From Polyangiaceae bacterium UTPRO1 (GTDB taxonomy: Bacteria; Desulfobacterota; Binatia; UTPRO1), in assembly GCA_002050235.1 (NCBI GenBank), contig MWST01000015.1, positions 41,749-105,748 of the forward strand: DNA of 64,000 nt, given 5' to 3'. Both the position numbers and the translations under genes were made by a program. The notes beneath the pieces are model-generated. The model saw nothing but the letters and a program-made list of their open reading frames with translations. It searched no databases and was not told the DNA's origin. Shown here in pieces: positions 55,501 to 63,488 of the stretch (position 1 is the first letter of the stretch; each line of letters starts with the position of its first letter).

Positions 55501-55529
55501 TTTCCACCGCACGGACCGGCCACTATACT
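55501..55529 (+). promoter_or_regulatory. Candidate proximal promoter of prkA
   Basis: TTTCCA at 55501-55506 and TATACT at 55524-55529 are 17 bases apart. TATACT differs from consensus at one position. The leader would be about 85 bases and would contain the hairpins at 55552-55568 (ACACGT/ACGTGT) and 55592-55616. Confidence 0.45.
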
Positions 55530-55591
55530 TTTGTCGAAGCTCCGATCGCTCACACGTCGCGTACGTGTTGCGCGTCGCACGAGCGACCCGA

Positions 55592-55616
55592 GCTCCTGGC
55601 GCAGCCAGGAAGGAGC
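55592..55616 (+). promoter_or_regulatory. Hairpin abutting the prkA ribosome binding site
   Basis: TCCTGGC (55594-55600), loop GCA and GCCAGGA (55604-55610) form a perfect 7-bp stem immediately before AGGAG (55611-55615), the prkA ribosome binding site, five bases from the ATG. The flanking GCTCC (55592-55596) can alternatively pair with GGAGC (55612-55616), covering it. This layout suits control of translation initiation. Inference from sequence only. Confidence 0.5.
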
Positions 55617-55620
55617 CTTT

Positions 55621-57558
55621 ATGGAAAACGGGAAGAGCGTCTTCGAGAAGCTGATCAAAGACGATCGCGCCGTCCACGAACAGAAGATCTGGCGCGGGAC
55701 CTTTCTCGAGTATCTCGAACGCGTGCGCGAGGATCCCACCATTCCGAAGCTCGCGCACTCCCGCGTCTACGATCTCATCGTGCGGATGGGCACGACCGAC
55801 CTCCACGACACCGACGACCCCCGCGTGAAGCGGCTTTACAAGGACGAGTCCATCAAGTCCTACGGCTTCTTCCGCGACGAGTTCTTCGGGATCGAGAAGA
55901 CGATCTCGCAGATCGTCCGCTATTTCCACGCCGCCTCACTGAAGGGCGAGGAGAGCCGGCAGGTGCTCTACCTGATGGGGCCCGTCGGCTCGGGCAAGAG
56001 CTCGCTGGTCGAGAAGCTGCAACGCGGCCTCGAAGCGAGCGATCCGTTCTACGCGATCGAGAGCTGTCCGATGTTCGAGGAGCCGCTGCACCTCCTCCCC
56101 CGCCACCTGCGGAAGGAGTTCGAGAAGATGCTCGGCACCCACATCGAGGGCGACCTCTGTCCGGTCTGCCGCTTCCGTTTGAAGGACGAATTCGGAGGCC
56201 GCTACGAGGAAGTCCCCATCGTCACCAGAACCTTCTCCAAGCGCAACCGCGTCGGCATCGGTGTCGTGCCCCCGGTCGACCCCAACAATCAAGACACGTC
56301 GGTCCTCATCGGCAGCGAGGACATCTCGAAGCTCGACGTCTACTCCGAAGGCGACCCGCGCGTGCTCGACCTCAACGGAGCGCTCAACGTCGGCAACCGC
56401 GGCATCGTCGAGTTCATCGAGGTGTTCAAAAACGAGACCGAATATTTGCACGCCATGATCACCGCGACCCAGGAGAAGGTGATTCCGGCGCCGGGGCGCC
56501 ACGGGCTCGTGTACGTGGATGCCGTCATCGCCGCGCACTCGAACGAGGCCGAGTGGCAGAAATTCCGTGCCGATCACACGAACGAAGCCATCCTCGACCG
56601 CATCGTGGTGGTCAAGGTTCCATACAACCTCCGTCTCTCCGAGGAGGTGAAGATCTACCAGAAGATCATCCGCAACTCTGACTTCCGCGCCCACGTTGCG
56701 CCGCACACGCTGGAAGTGGCGTCGATGTTTGCGATCCTTTCGCGCCTCGAGCCCAACAACAAGTGCGACCTGATGACGAAGCTCAAGCTCTACAACGGCG
56801 AGGAGGTCGTCGAAAAAGGCAAGACCAAGAAGATCGACGTCCAGGAGCTGCGCGAGGACACCAAGCGCGAGGGCATGAACGGCATTTCGACCCGTTTCAT
56901 CATGAAAGCCCTCGACAACGCGCTCTCCGACAACATCGACGGCAACTGCATCAACCCCATCAACGTCCGCGAGTCCCTGATCGCGATGGTGAAGGAAGCG
57001 GACATCGCCGACGACACCCGCAAACAGCACCTCGAGTTCCTGCAGGATACGCTGCACAAGGAGTACCTCGACGTCCTCCGCAAGGAGATCACCAAGGGCT
57101 TCGTCTACGCCTACTCGGAGCAGGCGGAAGCGCTCTTCCAGAACTATCTCGACCACGCCGAAGCCTTCGTGAACAAAACGCGCGTCAAAGACCGCAACAC
57201 GCGCGAGGAGCTGCAGCCCGACGAGGCGTTCTTGAAGTCGATCGAGGAACAGATCGCGATCATCGGCTCGGCGGCCGAAGGGTTCCGGCAGGAGGTCATC
57301 GCCTACCTCTGGGCGCTGTCGCGGCGCGGCGAGCGCATCACCTACAAGAGCTACGAGCCGCTCAAAGAAGCGATCGAGAAGAAGCTCACCGAGTCGGTAC
57401 GCGAACTTTCGCGCATCATCACGACGGCGCGCACGCGCGACGAGGAGCAGACCACCAAGTACAACGCCATGGTCCGCAACCTTCTCGACAACGGCTACTG
57501 CGAGAGCTGCGTCGACGTCGTGCTCAAGTACGCCGCCAACAACCTGTGGAAGGACTGA
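55621..57558 (+). CDS. prkA: PrkA serine protein kinase / AAA+ protein
   Basis: The 645-residue protein has an AAA-like N-terminal region with Walker A GPVGSGKS (120-127), a GTHIEGDLCPVCRFRL Cys-pair loop, the kinase-like RITYKSYEPLKEAIEKKL end and the family signature HGLVYVDAVIAAHSNEAEW. PrkA acts as a Ser/Thr kinase and, in some species, as a Lon-like ATPase/protease during stress or starvation. The start has AAGGAG upstream; a longer frame from 54949 overlaps the acyl-CoA synthetase and is rejected. First gene of the prkA-yeaH-spoVR operon. Confidence 0.95.
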   Translation: MENGKSVFEKLIKDDRAVHEQKIWRGTFLEYLERVREDPTIPKLAHSRVYDLIVRMGTTDLHDTDDPRVKRLYKDESIKSYGFFRDEFFGIEKTISQIVRYFHAASLKGEESRQVLYLMGPVGSGKSSLVEKLQRGLEASDPFYAIESCPMFEEPLHLLPRHLRKEFEKMLGTHIEGDLCPVCRFRLKDEFGGRYEEVPIVTRTFSKRNRVGIGVVPPVDPNNQDTSVLIGSEDISKLDVYSEGDPRVLDLNGALNVGNRGIVEFIEVFKNETEYLHAMITATQEKVIPAPGRHGLVYVDAVIAAHSNEAEWQKFRADHTNEAILDRIVVVKVPYNLRLSEEVKIYQKIIRNSDFRAHVAPHTLEVASMFAILSRLEPNNKCDLMTKLKLYNGEEVVEKGKTKKIDVQELREDTKREGMNGISTRFIMKALDNALSDNIDGNCINPINVRESLIAMVKEADIADDTRKQHLEFLQDTLHKEYLDVLRKEITKGFVYAYSEQAEALFQNYLDHAEAFVNKTRVKDRNTREELQPDEAFLKSIEEQIAIIGSAAEGFRQEVIAYLWALSRRGERITYKSYEPLKEAIEKKLTESVRELSRIITTARTRDEEQTTKYNAMVRNLLDNGYCESCVDVVLKYAANNLWKD

Positions 57559-57571
57559 CGCGGCGCCCCTC

Positions 57572-58810
57572 ATGGTCGACACGATCTTCCGCCCGTTCCG
57601 TAGCTCGGAAGCCGAACGCAGCGATCGCAGCGCCGGCGACCGGCTTCGGCACCGGCAGAAGATCCGCGAGTCCATCCGCGAGAATATCGCCGACATCATC
57701 GCCGAGGAGTCGATCATCGGGAAAAGCCGCGATCGGGTGATCAAGGTCCCGATCCGCGGCATCCGCGAGTACCGTTTCGTATACGGCGACAACACGCCGG
57801 GCGTCGGCCAGGGCGACGGCGACTCGCAGCCCGGCCAGGTCGTCGGCAAGCACGGCCAGGAACAGCAGGGTCAGGGCGGCGAGAGAGCAGGCGACCGACC
57901 CGGCGTCGATTACTACGAGACCGACGTCACGCTCGAGGAGCTCATCGACATCATGTTCGAGGACCTCGATCTTCCCGACCTCGAACGGAAGGCGCTGCGC
58001 CAGCTCGAGGCCCCGCGTTCGTCGAAGCGGCGGGGATACCGCCAGGTCGGCATTCGCATCCGCCTCGACAAGCACCGGACCGCCCGCTCGCGGATCAAAC
58101 GCCAGTTCGCGGCCGAGCGCCGGCGGCGCCTGGCGACGGCGTCGAATCCGGTCGAGACAACAGACGACGCGGCCCGCGATGCCGCAGCTGCGCCATCGGC
58201 GCATCGCTTCCCCTTCCACGTCGACGACCTCGTATACCGCCACGTGACGACGCAGATGCGTCCCGAGTCGAACGCCGTCGTGATCTGCATCATGGATACG
58301 TCGGGCTCTATGGATACGATGAAGAAGTACCTGGCGCGGAGCTTCTTCTTCCTGCTCTACCAGTTCATCTGCACCAAGTATCGGAGCGTCGAGATCGTCT
58401 TCATCAGCCACCACACCGAGGCCCACGAGGTGAGCGAGGAGGAGTTCTTCCACAAGGGCGAGTCCGGGGGCACATTCATCTCGTCGGGGTACCAGAAGGC
58501 GCTCGACATCATCGCCGAGCGCTATCATCCGTCGCTCTGGAACGTCTATGCGTTCCACTGCTCCGACGGCGACAATTTCGACTCCGACAATACGGCGGCG
58601 CTCAGGGCCGCCCACGAGCTGGCCGAGATCTGCAATCTCTTCGGCTATGGCGAGATCAAGCCGCTCGGTTCGCGCTACTACGAGAGCTCGATGCTCAATA
58701 TCTTCCGCCGTCTCGACGTCGGCAACTTCCAGACGGTGCTGATCGAGCGTAAGGAAGACATCTGGCCGAGCTTCAAGGCCTTCCTCGCCAAAGACAAGCA
58801 CCAGGATTAA
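57572..58810 (+). CDS. yeaH: YeaH/YhbH family protein (DUF444, VWA-like)
   Basis: The 412-residue protein has a variable low-complexity Gly/Gln/Asp region (about residues 70-105), then a von Willebrand A-type domain with the metal-adhesion motif DTSGSM (242-247), followed by FFLLYQFICTKYRSVEIVFISHHTEAHEV. It is the stable partner of PrkA and SpoVR in many bacteria; its target is unknown. It starts 13 bases after prkA. The start MVDTIFRPF is preceded by a weak ribosome binding site, so it may be coupled. Confidence 0.92.
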   Translation: MVDTIFRPFRSSEAERSDRSAGDRLRHRQKIRESIRENIADIIAEESIIGKSRDRVIKVPIRGIREYRFVYGDNTPGVGQGDGDSQPGQVVGKHGQEQQGQGGERAGDRPGVDYYETDVTLEELIDIMFEDLDLPDLERKALRQLEAPRSSKRRGYRQVGIRIRLDKHRTARSRIKRQFAAERRRRLATASNPVETTDDAARDAAAAPSAHRFPFHVDDLVYRHVTTQMRPESNAVVICIMDTSGSMDTMKKYLARSFFFLLYQFICTKYRSVEIVFISHHTEAHEVSEEEFFHKGESGGTFISSGYQKALDIIAERYHPSLWNVYAFHCSDGDNFDSDNTAALRAAHELAEICNLFGYGEIKPLGSRYYESSMLNIFRRLDVGNFQTVLIERKEDIWPSFKAFLAKDKHQD

Positions 58811-58813
58811 ATC

Positions 58814-60244
58814 GTGCCGAGCTGGAGCCTCGCGGACCTCGCCTACTGGGACGCCAAGATTCGCGAGCAGATCGACGCCCTCGGGCTCGACTGCTACCCG
58901 CAAGAGTTCGAGCTCTGCAACCACAACGACATGCTGGCGTACATGGCGTACTCCGGCATTCCGGCGCACTATCCGCACTGGTCGTACGGCAAGGCCTTCG
59001 AGAAACTGAAGACCCTCTACGACCACGGACTTTCGGGCCTACCGTACGAGATGGTCATCAACTCCAATCCGTCGCTCGCGTATCTCATGCGCGACAACTC
59101 GCTCTGCCTGCAGATCCTGACCATCGCGCACGTCTATGGACACAACGACTTCTTCAAGAACAACTTCACGTTCAAGTCGACGCGTGCCGAGTTCACGATC
59201 AGCACCTTCAAAGCCCACGCCGAGCGTGTGCGCGCCTACATGGAGGACCCGTCGATCGGCGCCGACAACGTCGAAAACATCCTCGACGCCGCGCACGCTC
59301 TGTCGCTGCAGCGGCGCCGCAACCTCGCGGTAAAGAAGCTTTCTCCCGATGACGAGCGCCGGGAGCTGCTCCGCAACGCCCAGGCCGCGCACGATCCCTT
59401 CCGGAACATCCATCGCCGCCCCGACTATGTCGAGCCCGATCTGCAGAAGGTGCCGCTCTCGCCCGAGCCGGACATCCTGCTCTTCATCCGCGAGCACAAT
59501 CCGTACCTCGCCAACTGGGAGCGCGACCTGCTCACGATCGTCGACGAGGAGGCGCGCTACTTCATCCCGCAGATAGAGACCAAGATAATGAACGAGGGCT
59601 GGGCGTCCTGGGTGCACCGCGAGATCCTGAACGCGATCGAGCTGCCTCAGGAGCTGCATCTCGAGTTCTTGGTGCGCCACAACCAGGTGGTGCGCCCGAC
59701 GCCAGGCGGCATCAATCCCTACCACCTCGGCCTCAAGCTCTGGACCGACCTGAAGCGACGCTGCGACGAGCCGACTCCGGAGGAGATTCACGAGCACGGA
59801 AAGCCGGAAAAGGCCGGCATGCTGAAGCTCCTCGAGGTGCGTGAAACCGACCGCGACCAGTCCTTCCTCCGCCGCTTCCTCACCGAGGAGCTGATGCGCG
59901 AGATGGACCTCTTCGAGTACGAGCCCAAGGGGGACGATCTCATCATCAGCAAGGTCGCCGACGAGCAAGGCTGGCGGTCCGTGAAGGAGCAGCTGATCCG
60001 CAGCGTCGGCATGGGCGGCGTCCCGGTGATCCGCATCGAGGACGCCGACTTCGGCCACAAGCGCACGCTCTACCTGATGCACGACCACGACGGCCGCGAT
60101 CTGCAGCTCGAAAACGGCGAGAAGACCCTCGCCTACGTTCACCGGCTGTGGGGCCGCGAGGTAGTGCTCGAAACCGTCCTCGCCGGCAAACGCACGCTCC
60201 TCACCTACAACGATCGCGGCTTCTCGGCGAAAACGGTGAAGTGA
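58814..60244 (+). CDS. spoVR: SpoVR family protein
   Basis: The 476-residue protein starts at a GTG (MPSWSLADLAYWDAKIRE) three bases after yeaH. It shows CYPQEFELCNHNDMLAYMAYSGIPAHYPHWSYGKAFEKL, LCLQILTIAHVYGHNDFFKNN and RRFLTEELMREMDLF, the SpoVR hallmarks. SpoVR was named for spore cortex formation in Bacillus, but this family is widespread in non-sporing bacteria and is linked to stress and cell envelope control with PrkA and YeaH. Full length. Last gene of the operon. Confidence 0.94.
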   Translation: MPSWSLADLAYWDAKIREQIDALGLDCYPQEFELCNHNDMLAYMAYSGIPAHYPHWSYGKAFEKLKTLYDHGLSGLPYEMVINSNPSLAYLMRDNSLCLQILTIAHVYGHNDFFKNNFTFKSTRAEFTISTFKAHAERVRAYMEDPSIGADNVENILDAAHALSLQRRRNLAVKKLSPDDERRELLRNAQAAHDPFRNIHRRPDYVEPDLQKVPLSPEPDILLFIREHNPYLANWERDLLTIVDEEARYFIPQIETKIMNEGWASWVHREILNAIELPQELHLEFLVRHNQVVRPTPGGINPYHLGLKLWTDLKRRCDEPTPEEIHEHGKPEKAGMLKLLEVRETDRDQSFLRRFLTEELMREMDLFEYEPKGDDLIISKVADEQGWRSVKEQLIRSVGMGGVPVIRIEDADFGHKRTLYLMHDHDGRDLQLENGEKTLAYVHRLWGREVVLETVLAGKRTLLTYNDRGFSAKTVK

Positions 60245-60251
60245 CGCGGCG

Positions 60252-61784
60252 CTAGAAGTAGCGATCGGCGTGGTCGACGATGTGCTGTGCGGTGCGCGTC
60301 GCGAGCGCCATCACGGTCACTTGCGCCGGCACGGCGACGCTCGTCGGGAACACGCTCGCGTCGGCGACGAAGAGGCCGCGCACGGCGTGCGCTTCGCCGT
60401 TCGGGTCCACCACCGCTTTCCGCCGATCCCGCCCCATACGGAGCGTGCCCTGAGGCTGGTACGAGAGGAACAGCGGATCGTTCACTCGCACCCCGCGATC
60501 GCGAATCGGTTGGTAAGCGCCGCGCTTGGTGATCGTGACCATCTGGTTGTAGGGTAGGAACACCTTCTCGGCGCCGGCCGCGAAGCTGATGTCGGCCGCC
60601 TTCGCGAGGGCGTCCAGCAGCCGATCTTCGTCGCTGCCGCCAAGACGATAGCTCACCGCCGGCGGTCCCGCCTCCTCCAGCTCGAGTCGGCCGCGCGTGT
60701 GATCGTGCAGAAGGACGGCGATCGCACCGAGCCGCGGGTAGAGGCCCATCAGCTCGCGGTGCTCGTCTCCGTAACCCGGCAGCATGCTCGCCGCGGCGAC
60801 CGGATGCGCGAACGCGGGCACGAGTAGGTAGCCCGAGCCCGCCGAGCGTCCGCCCATGGTCAGGAACTCGTCGACGACGTAGCCCTGCGGAATACCCTTC
60901 CACGACTCGACCGGCTCCGGGTAGAGGGCGGTAACGACGACCTGCGGCTGCAGGCGGAGATTCCTCCCGACGGCGTCCGCCTGGTCGGGCAAGCGACTCT
61001 GGCGCCAGATGCGGGGCGAGTTGATGGCACCCGCAGCCAGGACGACGACCCTGGCAGTGACCGTGAGCGCGTGCTCCGTACCCGTGCGCGAGCGCCGGAA
61101 CACGCCGACCGCGCCGGTCACCCGCCCCTTGTCGGTGCGCACCTGCGTGATCTCGCAGTCCGGGACGATCACTGCGCCCGCACGCGAGGCCGCCGGGACG
61201 TAGGTCGTCAGCATGTCGCCCTTGCGGTCGTAGGTGCAGCCGAGCGCGCAGAACCCCGTGAGCAGGCAGTCGACGCGATTGTGCAGGGGGATGTAGCCGC
61301 GGTAGCCGAGCTTCTCGCTGCCCTGCCGGAGCTTGGCGCTGTTGCCGTTCACCTGCTCCGGCAAGATGCGCTGCGCGCCGATGCGCTTCTCGACCCTACG
61401 AAAGAAAGGGTGCATCGCCTCGTGCTCGAGCCCCGCGAGGCCGAGATGGCGCGACCAGTAGCCGAGCAACGGCCGTGGCGGACGCACGCAGAGGCAGAAG
61501 CTCACGACCGTCGACCCGCCGACCGCGCGCCCTTGGGACACCAGCACCGTGTAGTCCGCGGTCGCCCTGGTACCTCCCTCGCGATAGAGCCGCGGGTACA
61601 TCACTTCCTCGCGCTGGACGAAGTCCTCGCCGTGGAGATACGGGCCGTCCTCGACCAACACTACGGAATACCCGGCTTCGGCGAGCTCGGCGGCGGCGAC
61701 GGCGCCGCCGGCCCCCGACCCGATGACGCAGACGTCGGCCCGCAGCTCGACATCGGCGTCGACCGTGCCCGTGTCGAGGATCAT
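60252..61784 (-). CDS. GMC-family FAD-dependent oxidoreductase
   Basis: The 510-residue flavoprotein has the FAD motif VIGSGAGGAVAAAELAEAG (Gly22-x-Gly24-x-x-Gly27), GRAVGGSTVVSFCLCVRPP, VVLAAGAINSPRIW and a final LFVADASVFPTSVAVPAQ. It presumably oxidises an alcohol or sterol. In the motif normally HPxGTCRMG, the sequence here reads YQPQGTLRMG, so the usual His is Gln, and the later VNPQ is VPAQ. It has no signal peptide. Its start overlaps the stop of the Tat-signal protein by four bases, so they are likely partners, with the small subunit carrying the export signal. Confidence 0.85.
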   Translation of the reverse strand: MILDTGTVDADVELRADVCVIGSGAGGAVAAAELAEAGYSVVLVEDGPYLHGEDFVQREEVMYPRLYREGGTRATADYTVLVSQGRAVGGSTVVSFCLCVRPPRPLLGYWSRHLGLAGLEHEAMHPFFRRVEKRIGAQRILPEQVNGNSAKLRQGSEKLGYRGYIPLHNRVDCLLTGFCALGCTYDRKGDMLTTYVPAASRAGAVIVPDCEITQVRTDKGRVTGAVGVFRRSRTGTEHALTVTARVVVLAAGAINSPRIWRQSRLPDQADAVGRNLRLQPQVVVTALYPEPVESWKGIPQGYVVDEFLTMGGRSAGSGYLLVPAFAHPVAAASMLPGYGDEHRELMGLYPRLGAIAVLLHDHTRGRLELEEAGPPAVSYRLGGSDEDRLLDALAKAADISFAAGAEKVFLPYNQMVTITKRGAYQPIRDRGVRVNDPLFLSYQPQGTLRMGRDRRKAVVDPNGEAHAVRGLFVADASVFPTSVAVPAQVTVMALATRTAQHIVDHADRYF

Positions 61785-62386
61785 GAAGCGCGGCGAGCGG
61801 CGAGCACGGTCGCAAGGTCGACCGGAACCTCGTGCGCCACTCGGCCCGTCGCCTCGATGCGGCCGATCCAGGGCCCGTCGTAGCCGATCTCCGCGAACGA
61901 TGCCGTCTGCGCATAATAGCCGAGTGCCGCGAGCGCCTTGAGGGCGCGGAAGATCACGCGCCGGGCGCCGAGCGTACTCTCCATCCAGCCGCGCAGATAC
62001 GCGTCCTGCTCTACCGGCGTGAGGCGGGTGAAGCGCCGCGGCTTGAGGTCGAAGAGGATCGTCCCGTGCTCGACGACCCGCAGCATTAGGCGCGCCTGAC
62101 TCTGCGAAGTCGGCGGCAGATCGACGAGCAGACCGTCGATGGAGCCGCCGAGACTCTCCCGCGCGGAGTCGGGCAAGCCGAGAATGCGGACCCCGGCCTG
62201 AGTCACGACCGCGAACTCCTTGCGGGTGAGGAAGCGCAGGGACCTCTCGACGGGGGAGTAGCGCGCGCAACCGCTCGGAAGCACGGCGCCGAAGGCCAGC
62301 AGCAGCACCCCGCCGAAACCCGTCTGGAGGAGGCGCCGGCGCGTCAGATCGAGGCGCAATGCCTCGAGCGTCGTGCGGTCATCCAT
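61781..62386 (-). CDS. Gluconate 2-dehydrogenase subunit 3-like protein with Tat signal
   Basis: The 201-residue protein opens with a Tat signal (LTRRRLLQTGFGGVLLL; twin-Arg then hydrophobic core, ending at a Cys that could be lipidated in PSGCARYS). It continues with LRFLTRKEFAVVTQAGVRILGLP and further helices, a pattern of the small subunit 3 family that accompanies GMC dehydrogenases. It probably escorts the FAD subunit through the Tat pathway and holds it to the membrane face. It is encoded immediately before the GMC gene. No cytochrome c subunit gene is adjacent. Confidence 0.75.
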   Translation of the reverse strand: MDDRTTLEALRLDLTRRRLLQTGFGGVLLLAFGAVLPSGCARYSPVERSLRFLTRKEFAVVTQAGVRILGLPDSARESLGGSIDGLLVDLPPTSQSQARLMLRVVEHGTILFDLKPRRFTRLTPVEQDAYLRGWMESTLGARRVIFRALKALAALGYYAQTASFAEIGYDGPWIGRIEATGRVAHEVPVDLATVLAARRAS

Positions 62387-62465
62387 TAGTCGACGCCTCG
62401 CATGAGCGGCGCGCATGCTACGCGTGCCGGCGCGCGAACGTCAAGGCGACTCGCGGGCTTGCGCG

Positions 62466-62482
62466 GCGACGACGATCGTCGC
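62466..62482 (+). promoter_or_regulatory. Leader hairpin of the FmdB-type gene
   Basis: GCGACGA (62466-62472), loop CGA and TCGTCGC (62476-62482) form a perfect hairpin directly before AAGG (62483-62486), the only candidate ribosome binding site. It lies in the 109-base gap between divergent genes. Confidence 0.35.
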
Positions 62483-62495
62483 AAGGTGCGCCTGC

Positions 62496-62861
62496 ATGCC
62501 GCTCTACGAGTACCGCTGCACGAGCTGCAAGAAGCGCGTCACGATCCTCACGCTGCGCGCCGGCGAAGCCATCGACGAGGTCTGCGACCGCTGCGGCGCC
62601 CGCTCTCTAGAGCGCATGATGTCGCGTTTCGCGATGGGACGCTCGGAGGAATCGCGCCTCGAATCCCTCGCCGACCCGTCGCACCTGAGCGGTCTAGACG
62701 AGAACGATCCCGCGAGCGTTGCACGCTGGATGAAGAAGATGAGCCGCGAAATGGGCGACGAGATCGGCGGCGAGAGCGAGATCGAGGAGATGGCGGACGA
62801 GATGGCGTCGGGATCGTTCGCCGACGACACTGGAGGCGACGACGGCGGCGGTGCCGACTGA
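62496..62861 (+). CDS. FmdB/CxxC zinc-ribbon regulatory-type protein
   Basis: The 121-residue protein starts MPLYEYRCTSCKKR, the FmdB hallmark. The zinc ligands are Cys8, Cys11, Cys30 and Cys33. The rest is acidic, with a Met/Arg-rich middle and a poly-Asp/Gly tail (DDTGGDDGGGAD). FmdB-like proteins are small zinc-ribbon proteins, some linked to regulation of amidase genes; the function is mostly unknown. An upstream Met at 62415 would add an Arg-rich extension and is not preferred. It converges with ispF, eight bases away. Confidence 0.82.
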   Translation: MPLYEYRCTSCKKRVTILTLRAGEAIDEVCDRCGARSLERMMSRFAMGRSEESRLESLADPSHLSGLDENDPASVARWMKKMSREMGDEIGGESEIEEMADEMASGSFADDTGGDDGGGAD

Positions 62862-62869
62862 CGCGGCCG

Positions 62870-63352
62870 TCATCCCCGCTCCAGCAGCACTACCGCCTGC
62901 GCCGCGATGCCCTCGGCGCGACCTATCGGACCTAGCCCTTCGCCGCGCGTCGCCTTGACGTTGGCAGCGTCGGGGGCAACACCGAGCAGCTCCGCGAGCA
63001 CCGTCCGCATGCTGTCGAGGTACGGTGCCAGCTTCGGCGCCTCCGCGTGCACCGTCACATCGACATTGCCGACCTGCCAGCCGCGAGCCCGCACCATGGC
63101 CATGGCCTCGAGCACGAACTCCCGGCTCGGACGACCTTCGTGCCGGGGATCGCGGTCGGAGAAATGCCGTCCGATGTCGCCCGCGCCGAGCGCACCGAGC
63201 AGCGCATCCGTCACCGCGTGGAGCACGGCATCGGCGTCGGAGTGTCCGGCAAGGCCGCGCTCGTACGGAATATCGACGCCGCCGAGGACCAGGCGACGGC
63301 CGGGAACCAAGGGGTGGATGTCGTAGCCCTGCCCGATCCGAAACGCGGCCAC
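62870..63352 (-). CDS. ispF: 2-C-methyl-D-erythritol 2,4-cyclodiphosphate synthase
   Basis: The 160-residue enzyme has [11 protein letters not shown] (metal-binding Asp and His), [30 protein letters not shown], and [23 protein letters not shown]. It makes MEcPP in the MEP isoprenoid pathway, the source of the quinone tail. It is a stand-alone IspF with no ispD in the window, so IspD must be encoded elsewhere. It is divergent from the histidine kinase gene. Confidence 0.95.
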   Translation of the reverse strand: MAAFRIGQGYDIHPLVPGRRLVLGGVDIPYERGLAGHSDADAVLHAVTDALLGALGAGDIGRHFSDRDPRHEGRPSREFVLEAMAMVRARGWQVGNVDVTVHAEAPKLAPYLDSMRTVLAELLGVAPDAANVKATRGEGLGPIGRAEGIAAQAVVLLERG

Positions 63353-63488
63353 GGGGCGCGAAGCTAGGGGGCGCCGGAACGGGTGTCAAATCGTCCCCGC
63401 CCCGGATCCGCGCCGGCGGTCCGCGCCCGTAGCGCGAAAAACGGTGCGGGGCAGCAACGGCCGTGGTAGCGTACGCCGCATCCGCAGC

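Noticed and set aside
54949..55620. Upstream extension of prkA
   Set aside because: It overlaps the acyl-CoA synthetase gene, is Arg/Ser-rich, and the ATG at 55621 has a good ribosome binding site.
55936..57849. 637-codon minus-strand frame
   Set aside because: Antisense shadow of prkA; composition rich in Leu/Val/Asp repeats without any domain.
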